A DNA stretch of 64,000 nt from Gammaproteobacteria bacterium (GTDB taxonomy: Bacteria; Pseudomonadota; Gammaproteobacteria; Pseudomonadales; Pseudohongiellaceae). The notes beneath the pieces are model-generated. The model had not been told where the DNA came from. It saw only the letters and a list, made by a program, of their open reading frames with translations, and ran no database searches. Shown here one piece after another: positions 42,241 through 51,500 of the stretch. Position 1 is the first letter of the stretch. Each line of letters begins with the position of its first letter. The stretch lies in NCBI GenBank assembly GCA_030682575.1, contig JAUXNX010000011.1, positions 124,001-188,000 on the forward strand, given 5' to 3'. A program made the position numbers and the translations under genes.

Positions 42241-44481
42241 ATGACAGAAACGTCCCGACTCGAACCACAAAGCAATCCCCGCTTGTCTCCACCGGCCTGG
42301 TACTTCCTCAAGGCCATGACCAAGTTCACGTTCAGTGCCGAATTGCGTCTGCGCAATACCGATATTCCTCCGACTGATCATGTCATACCAAAAGAGTTTT
42401 GCGGCGTCTGTGTGGCCACTTCTCCAGACCCTGTCTGCGACACTTACGTCATCGAAAGATTGAAGGCACTGGGTGTCTCACATGTTCGGGTGGACTACAG
42501 CTATGACAGCCCGGGTCAACACAGCAGTCGTCTGCTTGGAACTCTGCTGAACGAAGGCTTCAAGGTCATGCTGCACCTCGTGCAGCCATTGCCCGAAGCC
42601 ATGCAGATGCGAGACCGTGCAGTTCAGCAGCGCTGGCAAAAGTTTGTTGCAAATACCCTGGATACGTGGGGTCACGAAGTCGAAATCATCGAAGTCGGGT
42701 CCACCATCAATCGCCGCCGCTGGGCGGGCTATTGCCTGAAGGGATTCATCGCCTGCTGGCAAACGGCATTCGTGGAGGCACACAAGCGCGGGCTGCGCAT
42801 CTCCGGCCCGAACATCAGCGACTTCGAACCACTTTACACCATCGCGCTGCTCGATCTGCTCAAGGATCTGGGGCAGGTGCCACAATTTTACACAGACAAT
42901 CTTTTCGTCGAACGAGTCACCCAACCGGAAGTCTATGACCATCGTATTTTCGGCGCGATGCTGGCGCCATTGGTGCGCTACAACCTGGTCAGGAAAGCAC
43001 GCCAGTTGGAGAAGATTGCCAGCAAACGTGGTGTGGAAGGCATGATCTGCTCCTATGTGAGCTGGACTCTGCCACGCATCAAGCGCTTTCTGCCCGAAGC
43101 CACCACGAAACAGGCAGACTATCTCACGAGATACCTGGTTCTGGCCGCCGCATCAGGCGCCTTCAAGAGAGTTTATTGGGGAGCTCTCGTCAGTTGCAGG
43201 GAAGGCTTGATCGACGAAGTGCGCGACTGCGCATCGATCGAAGAGATTGTCACCTACTACAGTGCGATAAACGGCAATAACACGGGCTACCAGATACGTC
43301 CGGCGTTTCACGCTCTGCAGACTTTTCAGAAGCTGATCCCCGGCTCCACATACCACGGCAGCCTGAGTCGTGCCAATGGGTTGGAAGTGCACGAGTTCAC
43401 CAACGACGAATATCGCACCCATGTTGTGTGGAGCATGAATGGACTCGTAGCGGACTTCAGCGACATTTATCCAGATGAGTTGCTGCCGCTCGCCACGTGG
43501 CTGAGCAGAGATGGCGATGCACTCGACGAGGTACCTTCAATGGCCACCGAATCGCCAATCTATCTGCGCTGGCCAATCGCGCAAGAAGTAACTGTACGCG
43601 CAAACCCCGCACTCATTCCCGGTATTTCGATCTGCACATCAGTAGATGGCCGCTACTACCATTATCGTGATGACACCTGGCACGGTATTGTCCTCGCAGC
43701 GAACCGACAGGATGCCGACAAATTGTTTGCCGAACTGCATCCCGAGCGCATAGAAGCGCGTGAGCGCCACGCATCTCTGCGTAATTCCCGCAATTCCATC
43801 TGGACTGTGCAGGACCCACGCGATGCCGCTGCAAGTCTGGTGATAAAGCAGCCGGTAAAACTGAGCTGGAACAAGAAACTGATCGAACCCTTCAAGCCCT
43901 CCAAGGCACACCGCAGTTGGAATGGCGCATGCGAGCTATTACGCCGGGGTATTCCCAGCCCACAGCCCGTCGCCTACTTCGAACGCACCACAGGCACCGA
44001 CCTGCTGCATAACTGGTACATATGCGAACTGGAAAAAAGCAAGCTGTCGGCACGGCATTTCTTCGAGGAATATGCATCGGGAGCAACTGCCGCCTTTGGC
44101 GTGAGCATGACGAAATTTCTGCAGCAACTGTGCGTGTTCATTCTGGACATGCACAGGCGCGGGGTATTCTTCCGTGATCTGTCCGGGGGAAATGTGCTGG
44201 TACGCAAGGGGGAAGGCGAGACAGTATCGTTCACTCTCATTGACACTGCCCGTGCTCATTTCTATTCAGAGCCATTACCACTGCGCAAGCGCCTGTCAGA
44301 TCTGTCGCGCCTGCTATACAAACTGCACTGGGATGGTCGCATGCAGTTTCTGCACCAGTACTTTGCTGACATCGGCAAGAAACCCGGCATCGTGCACAAG
44401 CTGCCGTTCGTAGTCTACGAGATCAAGACCGGATGGAAGCGATCAAGACGCAAGAAGAAGGCAGTGCCATCGACCACATAG
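42241..44481 (+). CDS. Two-domain protein: TIM-barrel glycosidase-like region fused to a lipopolysaccharide-kinase-like domain
   Basis: This 746-residue protein has no signal peptide. Residues ~45-390 look like a glycosidase-clan TIM barrel (IERLKALGVSHVRVDYSYD, GFKVMLHLVQPLP, EVEIIEVGSTINRRRWAG). Where clan A enzymes have an N-E catalytic motif this protein reads GSTIN, so the acid/base residue seems missing. Residues ~520-746 resemble the Kdo/WaaP/InaA lipopolysaccharide kinase family. The pattern FFRDLSGGNVLV (D646, N651) and FTLIDTARAHF (D668) keeps the catalytic Asp, Asn and Mg-binding Asp, though the usual His before R-D is Phe. The tail is very basic. The arrangement suggests a cytoplasmic protein that recognises a glycan and phosphorylates it. 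It has its own promoter and no glycan genes around it. Confidence 0.7.
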   Translation: MTETSRLEPQSNPRLSPPAWYFLKAMTKFTFSAELRLRNTDIPPTDHVIPKEFCGVCVATSPDPVCDTYVIERLKALGVSHVRVDYSYDSPGQHSSRLLGTLLNEGFKVMLHLVQPLPEAMQMRDRAVQQRWQKFVANTLDTWGHEVEIIEVGSTINRRRWAGYCLKGFIACWQTAFVEAHKRGLRISGPNISDFEPLYTIALLDLLKDLGQVPQFYTDNLFVERVTQPEVYDHRIFGAMLAPLVRYNLVRKARQLEKIASKRGVEGMICSYVSWTLPRIKRFLPEATTKQADYLTRYLVLAAASGAFKRVYWGALVSCREGLIDEVRDCASIEEIVTYYSAINGNNTGYQIRPAFHALQTFQKLIPGSTYHGSLSRANGLEVHEFTNDEYRTHVVWSMNGLVADFSDIYPDELLPLATWLSRDGDALDEVPSMATESPIYLRWPIAQEVTVRANPALIPGISICTSVDGRYYHYRDDTWHGIVLAANRQDADKLFAELHPERIEARERHASLRNSRNSIWTVQDPRDAAASLVIKQPVKLSWNKKLIEPFKPSKAHRSWNGACELLRRGIPSPQPVAYFERTTGTDLLHNWYICELEKSKLSARHFFEEYASGATAAFGVSMTKFLQQLCVFILDMHRRGVFFRDLSGGNVLVRKGEGETVSFTLIDTARAHFYSEPLPLRKRLSDLSRLLYKLHWDGRMQFLHQYFADIGKKPGIVHKLPFVVYEIKTGWKRSRRKKKAVPSTT

Positions 44482-44493
44482 TGTCCATATGTC

Positions 44494-45210
44494 CTACTTG
44501 GCTACTGCCTGCACACGCACGGTGAGCGAGACTTCCGACTCACCGGCTTCTGCCACAGGAGCAGCCTTCTCTGCCATCGCATCCATTGCCACACCCCGCG
44601 CCATGAACATCGGCTGTGCGTACCCCAGTGCAGCGTCCACATCCAGAGTCGCGATATCCACATCGCTCTTGCCCAGCGCCCTTGCCGCTCGTTCGGCATT
44701 GGCACGGGCACGGCTGATCGCACTTTCCATCAGACCATCTCTTACTTCATCTGCTTTACTGGTGCTCAACGTGTAACTCAGGTCGCTCATCACGAAGCCC
44801 ATGCCCTGGATCTCGCCGGCCAGTTCCAGCACTTTCTGTGCATCCTGACCTTCCAGTGTGATGGACTGCGACCCACGCCAGACGGTGGCCACGCGACCGC
44901 CCTGGGGTTGAGTATTGTACTGGTAGACTGAGTAGTAACCGGTGGAAGTCTTCACCTCGGAGACACCCTCCGCCTCATTCAACGCTTCCTCCATCGCGGC
45001 ATTGATCTGGCGCTGCAGAACCTGGGCGTTACCGTCTTCGCGCTCGATGCGCAGCGTGGCAATCAGTGTGTCCTGCTCCACGCTGATGCGCTCGGTTACA
45101 GACAGGGTGATGAGCGTCTGGCCTTCCGGCAGCAGGTTGATGTCCTGAGCCAGCGCGGCTACGGGCAGCATCATGGTACTGACAAGCATGAGGGTATTGA
45201 TCGACTTCAT
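44494..45210 (-). CDS. SIMPL-domain (DUF541) exported protein
   Basis: This 238-residue protein starts at the ATG at 45210 with AAAGGAG upstream, giving a signal peptide (STMMLPVAALAQ). The mature part is a DUF541/SIMPL domain (ITLSVTERISVEQDTLIATLRIE and later SISRARANAERAARALG, a conserved helix). DUF541 proteins are periplasmic or outer-membrane-linked oligomers, related to mammalian SIMPL and to BP26; their function is unclear and stress-related roles have been suggested. It is alone and convergent with the barrel-kinase gene. Confidence 0.9.
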   Translation of the reverse strand: MKSINTLMLVSTMMLPVAALAQDINLLPEGQTLITLSVTERISVEQDTLIATLRIEREDGNAQVLQRQINAAMEEALNEAEGVSEVKTSTGYYSVYQYNTQPQGGRVATVWRGSQSITLEGQDAQKVLELAGEIQGMGFVMSDLSYTLSTSKADEVRDGLMESAISRARANAERAARALGKSDVDIATLDVDAALGYAQPMFMARGVAMDAMAEKAAPVAEAGESEVSLTVRVQAVAK

Positions 45211-45351
45211 TGCAAAACTCCTTTTGTGATGATCTCTCTTGGTCGCAACAATTATGCTCCTGGTTTGCATTAACCGGGCATGAACAGCCATGCTGACAGA
45301 TAAGCGAAACAAGAATGGCAATGGCTCAGGCGCTGCTATAGATTAACAGGC

Positions 45352-46104
45352 ATGACAGCAAAAGAATCACCAGCCGGGTCTTCTTTATCAACAGCAGTCG
45401 TGGCACCCCGGGTGACACGACTGCGCGAGAATACCCTGCTGTTCAGTTTTACCGATGACCACAGCAAGGCTCCCGAATTGATCCTGCAGAAGCGTGTATG
45501 GGCGCTGGCAGCCTGGCTGGAGGAGCGCCGCGAAAGCCTTGGTTTGCTCGAGATTGTACCTGGCATGGGCAATCTGCTCCTGAGTACGGCGGTGCAATCT
45601 GTGGGAGCATGCTCTACCCGCGATTCTGCAGGAATATTTGACCTGGACTCTCTCTCCGATCAGATTCTCATCCTCTGGCCAACCCTCGCCAGCACCGACA
45701 TCAAAGGTCGCACCATCGAAATCCCTGTGATCTACGGCGGCGATGCCGGGCCCGATCTGAAGGAAGTGGCTGCGCACACCGGCTTGAGTCCGGATGACAT
45801 CATCGCCCGACACTGCGCGGGTGAATATCGTGTGTACTGCCTGGGGTTCCAGCCCGGCTTTGCCTATCTTGGTGGTCTCGACGCTGCGCTGGCCACACCC
45901 CGTCGTGCAACACCACGCTTGGTCATTCCTGCCGGTTCGGTCGCCATAGGGGGCAGTCAGACTGCGGTCTATCCATCGACCACCCCTGGTGGATGGCAGA
46001 TCATCGGACACAGTGTCTTGAAGATGTTTGATCCGGAGCAAGTGCAACCGTCGTTGCTCATGCCAGGGGATCTGGTGCGATTTATCAATATGGGTGGATC
46101 ATGA
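45352..46104 (+). CDS. pxpB: 5-oxoprolinase subunit PxpB
   Basis: This 250-residue protein is of the KipI/PxpB type, with LSDQILILWPTL and the conserved HCAGEYRVYCLGFQPGFAYLGGL and GGSQTAVYPSTTPGGW blocks. With PxpC and PxpA it forms the ATP-dependent 5-oxoprolinase that opens pyroglutamate to glutamate, as shown for the Bacillus and E. coli complexes. Its stop overlaps the pxpC start by 4 bp (ATGA). The third subunit, pxpA, is encoded 3.5 kb away with an opposing gene in between. Confidence 0.93.
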   Translation: MTAKESPAGSSLSTAVVAPRVTRLRENTLLFSFTDDHSKAPELILQKRVWALAAWLEERRESLGLLEIVPGMGNLLLSTAVQSVGACSTRDSAGIFDLDSLSDQILILWPTLASTDIKGRTIEIPVIYGGDAGPDLKEVAAHTGLSPDDIIARHCAGEYRVYCLGFQPGFAYLGGLDAALATPRRATPRLVIPAGSVAIGGSQTAVYPSTTPGGWQIIGHSVLKMFDPEQVQPSLLMPGDLVRFINMGGS

Positions 46105-47057
46105 TCGAAGTCCTGCGCTGCGGCGCGCTCACGACCGTGCAGGACCTGGGCCGTCACGGTTATCGCCACCTTGGTGTTGGGCAATCGGGAGCGCTGGACC
46201 CCATTGCTGTTCGCCAGGGCAACCTTTTGCTGGGCAACCCGGCGGAGGCTGCTGTGCTGGAGATCAGTGTCGGTCCGCTTGTGCTGCGTTTCGATCAGGA
46301 TTGCGCCGTTGCACTCACGGGCAGCGGCTTCGTGGCGACAATTGACCATGGCGGCATTGATCTGCTGCCGGGACACGTAGCCATGATCGCCGCAGGCGAC
46401 ACCGTCACGCTGAGCAAATCCCTGGTGCCAGGTGCCCGCACTTATCTGGCGGTCGCTGGTGGCATCGATGTACCACTGGTGATGGGATCGCGCAGTACTG
46501 ATATCAACGCACGCTTTGGCGGACTGCACGGCAGACCATTGCAGACCGGAGACAAACTTGCCACCGGCCTCTGTTCCACCAATGCCGTACCGGCAAAGAA
46601 GGGCATCCGGCCCCTTTCCCCTTCGCACATACTCAGGGCATTGCCGGGACCGGACTATGAGAGCTTCACCGCACAATCATGCGAAGATTTCTGGAACCAG
46701 GCGTGGCGCATCAACCATCAGAGTAACCGCATGGGATTACGACTAAGCGGCCATGCACTGGAGTTGTTGCAGTCGCTTGAATTGTTGTCGGCAGGTGTGT
46801 TGCCGGGAGATGTGCAGGTGCCGTCCAGTGGCCTGCCGATTGTGCTGGCAAATGATGCGCAGACCATTGGCGGCTATCCGCGGATCGCCTGTGTCATCCA
46901 GGCCGATCTGTGGCAACTGGCCCACGTGCCACCTGGCACATCAGTCTACTTTCAACAGGTTACTGTCGATGAGGCCATCACGGCATTAGTACAGCAGCGC
47001 CGCTATCTGAGCAGGATGGAAGACTCTCTGAGAAGCGCATTGAGAGAAGCATGTTAA
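46101..47057 (+). CDS. pxpC: 5-oxoprolinase subunit PxpC
   Basis: This 318-residue protein is of the KipA/PxpC (biotin-dependent carboxyltransferase-like) family: EVLRCGALTTVQDLGRHGYRHLGVGQSGALD at the start, the ALTGSGFVATI block and the SNRMGLRLSG and PVSSGLPIVLANDAQTIGGYPRI-type blocks later (here QVPSSGLPIVLANDAQTIGG). Translation is coupled to pxpB through ATGA. It is the carboxyphosphate/pyroglutamate partner subunit of 5-oxoprolinase in the cytoplasm. Confidence 0.93.
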   Translation: MIEVLRCGALTTVQDLGRHGYRHLGVGQSGALDPIAVRQGNLLLGNPAEAAVLEISVGPLVLRFDQDCAVALTGSGFVATIDHGGIDLLPGHVAMIAAGDTVTLSKSLVPGARTYLAVAGGIDVPLVMGSRSTDINARFGGLHGRPLQTGDKLATGLCSTNAVPAKKGIRPLSPSHILRALPGPDYESFTAQSCEDFWNQAWRINHQSNRMGLRLSGHALELLQSLELLSAGVLPGDVQVPSSGLPIVLANDAQTIGGYPRIACVIQADLWQLAHVPPGTSVYFQQVTVDEAITALVQQRRYLSRMEDSLRSALREAC

Positions 47058-47112
47058 CAACAGCGCTCCAACAAACCCGCGAAAAGCGGAATTGGGTGCC
47101 GCAGACTGAGTC

Positions 47113-49419
47113 TCAGCGCTGTGCGAAAGAGTAAGTCAGCACATAGGTGCGCTGAGTCGACCCCGTGCTGGAATCTGCACTGATCGTCGCCCGAAATATC
47201 AGTGAAGCAGCTGTGTCCTGCACAATGGTGATCGACACCGAACCAATCTGCGTCACCTCGCCCTTCAGACTGTCAGCCACCACTGCTCGCAGAGCCGCTG
47301 TGTTGGAACCATCGGGCCGCTCGATCTGGTACTTCCGTGATTCAAATCGCGTATTCACCACGGCAAGGTTCAATGTCTGCACTGTCTTGGTCCCTTCTAC
47401 AATCATGTCGTAGATCGGCGCTGGAGGTGGTGGAGGTATTGGAGGGGTGTTGTCGGCAATGATTTGCTGAATCAGCGACGCCAGCACTCCAACTTGTACG
47501 GATGTGCTGCCGAAGGGACCTCCTCGCACACTTACCTGGTCGCCGGTGACCGTCAGGAAGGTACCGGTAGCGGAGTAATAGCGGGTCACTGTATCGCCAT
47601 TGATCTGATTGAAACTCAGCATACTGGCCGGAAAGAGTGCGGCATGATGCTGCTCGGCCAGCGCGTAAAGTTGGTTCGCGAGTTCGATATTGAGCCCTGC
47701 CGCTCCACAGCCACCCGAAAGACTGATCTTGGTGCCTGCCAACTTGGCGTATGACACACCGCTCGTGGAGGCAACTCCAAGGGACATCTCAGTATTGGAC
47801 AACGCTCCCAGAGACAGGCTCAGACGGAACCCTGTATTGGCATTCTCCCATATCACCAGCCCGGGCTCCGATGGCCGTGACACGGCATCGGCCAACAGCA
47901 CACCATCCAGACAGAGTCCACCGTCGGGGCTGAGAGCGACGGTCACATTGGTGCCATTGGTAAACGGTGAGAATGCAGTAGCGTCGGAGAAACTCATGGC
48001 ATAGGTGCCCACCTGGGAGATCGGCACAGTGCTTTCGACAGGTGTAGTGTTGAGTTGCTCAAGCAGCCCCTGTAACGAGCCAACAGGATCGGGATCGACA
48101 CTGGTGCCGAACTGGCCGCCATTGACGTACACCTGACCACCTTTCACCCCTGCGAAGATGCCTGTTTCATAGTAGTAGCGATAGACGAAACCATCGTTGT
48201 ATTGGTTGTAAGTCTGCGGCCCCGAAGGGAACATCTTCGGATACTGCGCTTCGATCAGACCAAACAGCTCATTGATGTCATCAATATCCGGATTGCCGCC
48301 GTTGGCATCGATGCATTCCGTTGACAGGGATATCTTCAGCCCTTCAAACGTTCCGTAGTAGAAGTTGGCAGATGCTGTCCGGTAATTGATCGAACCAAGA
48401 GCAAAGTTTTCGCGGCGCTTATCGAGAGTTTCGTTGCGGTTCAGGAAGATGTCATAGGAAACATCGCCATAGATATTCCGCCAGCTTGCGGAAGCCGTGA
48501 GTTCGTCCTCATCATCAATTGCTGTGAAGAACCGGGGAAATCCCAGAACCGTCTCTCCCACACACATCTGGCCTTGTGGAGTAATGACGAAGACCAATTC
48601 GGTACCCTCTGGAATGGGTGAGTACGGGAGGGCATTTGTGAGCGAAAGACGATATGTTCCTTGAATGAACTCCAGATCGTTACTATCCAGAGCGAGAAGG
48701 CCGACATTGCCCGCATATTCAGTGAAGTAGGGTCGTTCGAGATCACTCGGATCGTCGATCAGCTCATCCAGAATTCCCACGATGACAAACTGCTCACCGA
48801 AATCGCCACCCCGGGCATAGACCAGTTCATCAAGCACGGCCAGATACACACCGGTGGACTGATAGAATCGGTAGACATCGTAGCCGCCACCAATCTGGTT
48901 AGTGCTGAATGGGTTGGCCGGAAACAGATCACCATGTTCAATTTCCAATGCATCGAACAGATCATTCGCTCGGGACGTATCCGGTGCAGGGTCGCCGCAG
49001 GGATTGATGATATTTACTGAACCAGTCACTTCCAGGCGACCAAGCAATGTTCCAGAAAAGGTCAAAAGATCCAATCCCTCAAAGACCTGTGTCGCGCCCT
49101 GCTGGCTCACAACCAGGCGGAAGCTTAAATCCAATGCGTCGCTGTCCCAGTAAGTTGACAACCCTCGCACCACTGGACTCTTCAGCACCAACCCTTTTGA
49201 ACACAACGCGCTGGAGTCTCCGAGAGTGAACTCCAACACATCACCATTCTTGATGCTTGAGGAGCTGACGGCGTCCGTCATCACCAGCGTGTATCCGCCC
49301 CTGAGCACGGAAGGCACACTCGCCGGCGTGCCCGACTGCGCCAAGACAGCCCCGCCAACGAATAATGCGCCAAGGAACACAAGTATATTGAGCGCTAGTC
49401 TGGATACATCTGAATTCAT
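47113..49419 (-). CDS. Secreted three-repeat protein of unknown function
   Basis: This 768-residue protein has a signal peptide (about 8-27, LNILVFLGALFVGGAVLAQ). It contains three tandem units of ~210 residues. Each starts with a beta-rich block (YTLVMTDAV, YRLSLTNAL, YAMSFSDAT, with one shared cysteine pair) and ends with a second block. The second block has the pattern LFPxxxxxxNQ, a tyrosine run (YRFYQSTGVYLAV, YRYYYETGIFAGV, TRYYSATGTFLTV) and a GG-x-FG close. A proline linker (PPIPPPPPAP) leads to a last unrelated ~100-residue domain. Such YY-TG-x-x-V...GG-x-FG units recur in surface proteins of marine gammaproteobacteria but have no assigned role. The gene opposes pxpBC and pxpA between which it lies. 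Confidence 0.82.
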   Translation of the reverse strand: MNSDVSRLALNILVFLGALFVGGAVLAQSGTPASVPSVLRGGYTLVMTDAVSSSSIKNGDVLEFTLGDSSALCSKGLVLKSPVVRGLSTYWDSDALDLSFRLVVSQQGATQVFEGLDLLTFSGTLLGRLEVTGSVNIINPCGDPAPDTSRANDLFDALEIEHGDLFPANPFSTNQIGGGYDVYRFYQSTGVYLAVLDELVYARGGDFGEQFVIVGILDELIDDPSDLERPYFTEYAGNVGLLALDSNDLEFIQGTYRLSLTNALPYSPIPEGTELVFVITPQGQMCVGETVLGFPRFFTAIDDEDELTASASWRNIYGDVSYDIFLNRNETLDKRRENFALGSINYRTASANFYYGTFEGLKISLSTECIDANGGNPDIDDINELFGLIEAQYPKMFPSGPQTYNQYNDGFVYRYYYETGIFAGVKGGQVYVNGGQFGTSVDPDPVGSLQGLLEQLNTTPVESTVPISQVGTYAMSFSDATAFSPFTNGTNVTVALSPDGGLCLDGVLLADAVSRPSEPGLVIWENANTGFRLSLSLGALSNTEMSLGVASTSGVSYAKLAGTKISLSGGCGAAGLNIELANQLYALAEQHHAALFPASMLSFNQINGDTVTRYYSATGTFLTVTGDQVSVRGGPFGSTSVQVGVLASLIQQIIADNTPPIPPPPPAPIYDMIVEGTKTVQTLNLAVVNTRFESRKYQIERPDGSNTAALRAVVADSLKGEVTQIGSVSITIVQDTAASLIFRATISADSSTGSTQRTYVLTYSFAQR

Positions 49420-49627
49420 GAAGTCGCCACAGGCCTTTGGAAAATCGTGATGCGGTATTAGACCCGCTCCACTACTGCTTGACCAGCGTGTTAGTGATAA
49501 ATGCAGGGCTAAAATGGGATACAGGCAGCTTCATACAGCCAACGCTGTGGCACAAAGGTGGGCAGAGTCTTGTCTGTCTCACCCCCATCGTCTAAGCTCG
49601 CCGCGAACACGCAACGCAGGACCACCC

Positions 49628-50359
49628 ATGCACATCGATCTCAACGCCGACCTCGGCGAAGGCGGCTCCCACGACCGCGACCTGCTCGCCCTCGTCACCT
49701 CCGCCAATATCAGCTGCGGCGTGCACGCAGGCGACCCGGACACAATTGCTGCAGCCATCCGCCTGGCCATCGCTCATCGTGTACGCATCGGCGCACACCC
49801 TTCCTTTCCGGATCGCGAGAACTTTGGCCGCAGCGAGATGCAGTTGCCGTTCGCGACATTACGCAATCACATGCTCTATCAGCTCGGCGCGATCGACGCA
49901 CTGGTGAAGGCGCAGGGCACAGAGCTCTCCCATATCAAACCTCATGGCGCACTCTACAACCAGGCCGCGACCGACCGCGTGCTGGCCGACAATCTGGCGA
50001 TGATTTTTCAGGAGTTCAATCCCACGCTGACCATTGTGGGATTGGCAGGTGGAGAACTGGTACACGCGGCGCGGCAGGCGAATCTGCGGGTGAAGTCGGA
50101 AGTCTTCGCGGATCGCACCTATACTCTCTTTGGCACACTGGTGCCTCGCAGCGATCCCGGTGCAGTGATTCACGACCCACAACGGGCCATAGCGCAATCA
50201 TTGACCATGATCCGTGATGGCTATGTCATGTCGGTGGATGGGCATCGGGTGGATGTGCAGGCTGATACGCTGTGCGTGCATGGCGACACCCCCGAAGCAC
50301 TGCTATTTGCCAAACAACTGCGTGCGGCGTTCACGGAAGCTGGCATTACTTTTCAGTAA
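49628..50359 (+). CDS. pxpA: 5-oxoprolinase subunit PxpA (LamB/YcsF family)
   Basis: This 243-residue protein starts at the ATG at 49628 and opens with the family signature MHIDLNADLGEG. ANISCGVHAGDP, RIGAHPSFPDRENFGR and HIKPHGALYNQ follow, and the metal/active-site region VKSEVFADRTYT comes later. PxpA carries the ring-opening site of 5-oxoprolinase. In most genomes pxpA sits directly beside pxpBC; here the 768-residue gene separates them, so pxpA must have its own promoter, which was not clearly seen. Confidence 0.93.
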   Translation: MHIDLNADLGEGGSHDRDLLALVTSANISCGVHAGDPDTIAAAIRLAIAHRVRIGAHPSFPDRENFGRSEMQLPFATLRNHMLYQLGAIDALVKAQGTELSHIKPHGALYNQAATDRVLADNLAMIFQEFNPTLTIVGLAGGELVHAARQANLRVKSEVFADRTYTLFGTLVPRSDPGAVIHDPQRAIAQSLTMIRDGYVMSVDGHRVDVQADTLCVHGDTPEALLFAKQLRAAFTEAGITFQ

Positions 50360-50396
50360 TGTGGAAGATTGCCCTGCGAGCGATGTGTTGCTCGAG

Positions 50397-50690
50397 TCAG
50401 AACGCATCAATCCCCACGCGGTTATCCACACCCGCCGAATTTATATCGTCAGTGACACCCAGATCCCGCAACTGAAACTCACGATTGGTCATGCACACGG
50501 TTCTCTTCAGATGACTGCCGGTGCGCCTCTCCTCAACGCAGACTACCTGATCCCCCGCAGACAGACCTGCATTGTGGGCTGCGAGCTGTTCGGCGCTCAT
50601 GGCGCGGAAGTTGGTATCGGAGGAAGTACAGGAGGTGGCGCAGGCAAACAGCGCGACGGCGGCCAGAGAGAGTATTGGTGTTTTTGTCAT
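50397..50690 (-). CDS. Small lipoprotein of unknown function
   Basis: This 97-residue protein (ATG 50690) starts with a lipoprotein-like signal and a lipobox-type ATSC cysteine near 21. The mature part has a conserved-looking stretch (RAMSAEQLAAHNAGLSAGDQVVCVEERRTGSHL) and one further cysteine pair (VCVEE, VCMTN). Such AEQLAAYN...CxxE...S.....VC short proteins are common in gammaproteobacteria. A GTG start three codons upstream is possible. It is convergent with pxpA. Function unknown. Confidence 0.7.
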   Translation of the reverse strand: MTKTPILSLAAVALFACATSCTSSDTNFRAMSAEQLAAHNAGLSAGDQVVCVEERRTGSHLKRTVCMTNREFQLRDLGVTDDINSAGVDNRVGIDAF

Positions 50691-50753
50691 GGCGAACACT
50701 CGATGAGATTTTTGCGGGATAGTAGCCTATTTGCCTGCCAACCGTGCAACGTC

Positions 50754-51374
50754 TCACACACTCTTCTTCGCCACGATGAACACTGACATCTTGCCCGGCT
50801 GCCATTCGTGATCAATGCTGAAACCGGCATCAGTCAACATCTTCACCAGACCGTTCTTGCTGAAGCGCGCGATATTTGGTGCCAGCCCCACCAACTGCGC
50901 AACTGGAATCAGCATTCGCCAGTACCACGGTATTTCGGCCATCATCACTGAGCTGGAAACAAAGATTCCGCCAGGTTTCAGCAGACTGTGAACGCGCGCA
51001 ATGGTGCCCTTCACATCATCAAGCAGATGCAAAATGTTGAGCCCCAGCACGGCATCAAAACTCCCCGGCTCCAGCGCCAGGCTGTCCAGGGTGCCGCGCT
51101 CGAAGCGGACGTTCTCGATGCCCGCCGCCTGCGCTTTGCCCTGCGCAATCTCGATCATGTTGCCGGAGATATCCGTCGCGAGAATATGACTGACGTGCGG
51201 CGCATGGATCAACGCTGTGCTGCCGGTGCCGCAGCCGAACTCGAGCACGCGCCAGTCGGGTCGGAAATACGTCTGCGTGGTCGCCAGTTTCTTCTGATAG
51301 CTGGCCTCGTCCCGAATCGGGGCTTTCGCATAACGGGCGGCGGCCTTGTCCCAGAATGCCTGCTGAGTCTTCAT
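50754..51374 (-). CDS. Class I SAM-dependent methyltransferase
   Basis: This 206-residue protein has motif I LEFGCGTGSTALI with ATDISGNMIEIA as the acidic loop, and VLGLNILHLLDD as motif IV. The C-terminal region has a membrane-associating helix (WYWRMLIPVAQLVGLAP). The ATG at 51374 follows GAGGAAAAACGCC. The fold resembles UbiE/BioC-like small methyltransferases, but the substrate cannot be named. A 71-residue small gene is upstream on the same strand, 126 bp away. Confidence 0.85.
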   Translation of the reverse strand: MKTQQAFWDKAAARYAKAPIRDEASYQKKLATTQTYFRPDWRVLEFGCGTGSTALIHAPHVSHILATDISGNMIEIAQGKAQAAGIENVRFERGTLDSLALEPGSFDAVLGLNILHLLDDVKGTIARVHSLLKPGGIFVSSSVMMAEIPWYWRMLIPVAQLVGLAPNIARFSKNGLVKMLTDAGFSIDHEWQPGKMSVFIVAKKSV

Positions 51375-51500
51375 GGCGTTTTTCCTCAAATGGATTGCAC
51401 TGTTTTGGCTTGTACTGCAGATTGTTGAAAAAGTGTTTCTGCAGAAACGTAGTTTCGGTGATTGGGTGAGACGGGTTGCCGTTGTCAGGGGAGGCCGTTG

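Noticed and set aside
50397-50699. GTG start three codons upstream for the small lipoprotein
   Set aside because: The ATG at 50690 is adequate, and neither start has a clear ribosome site.
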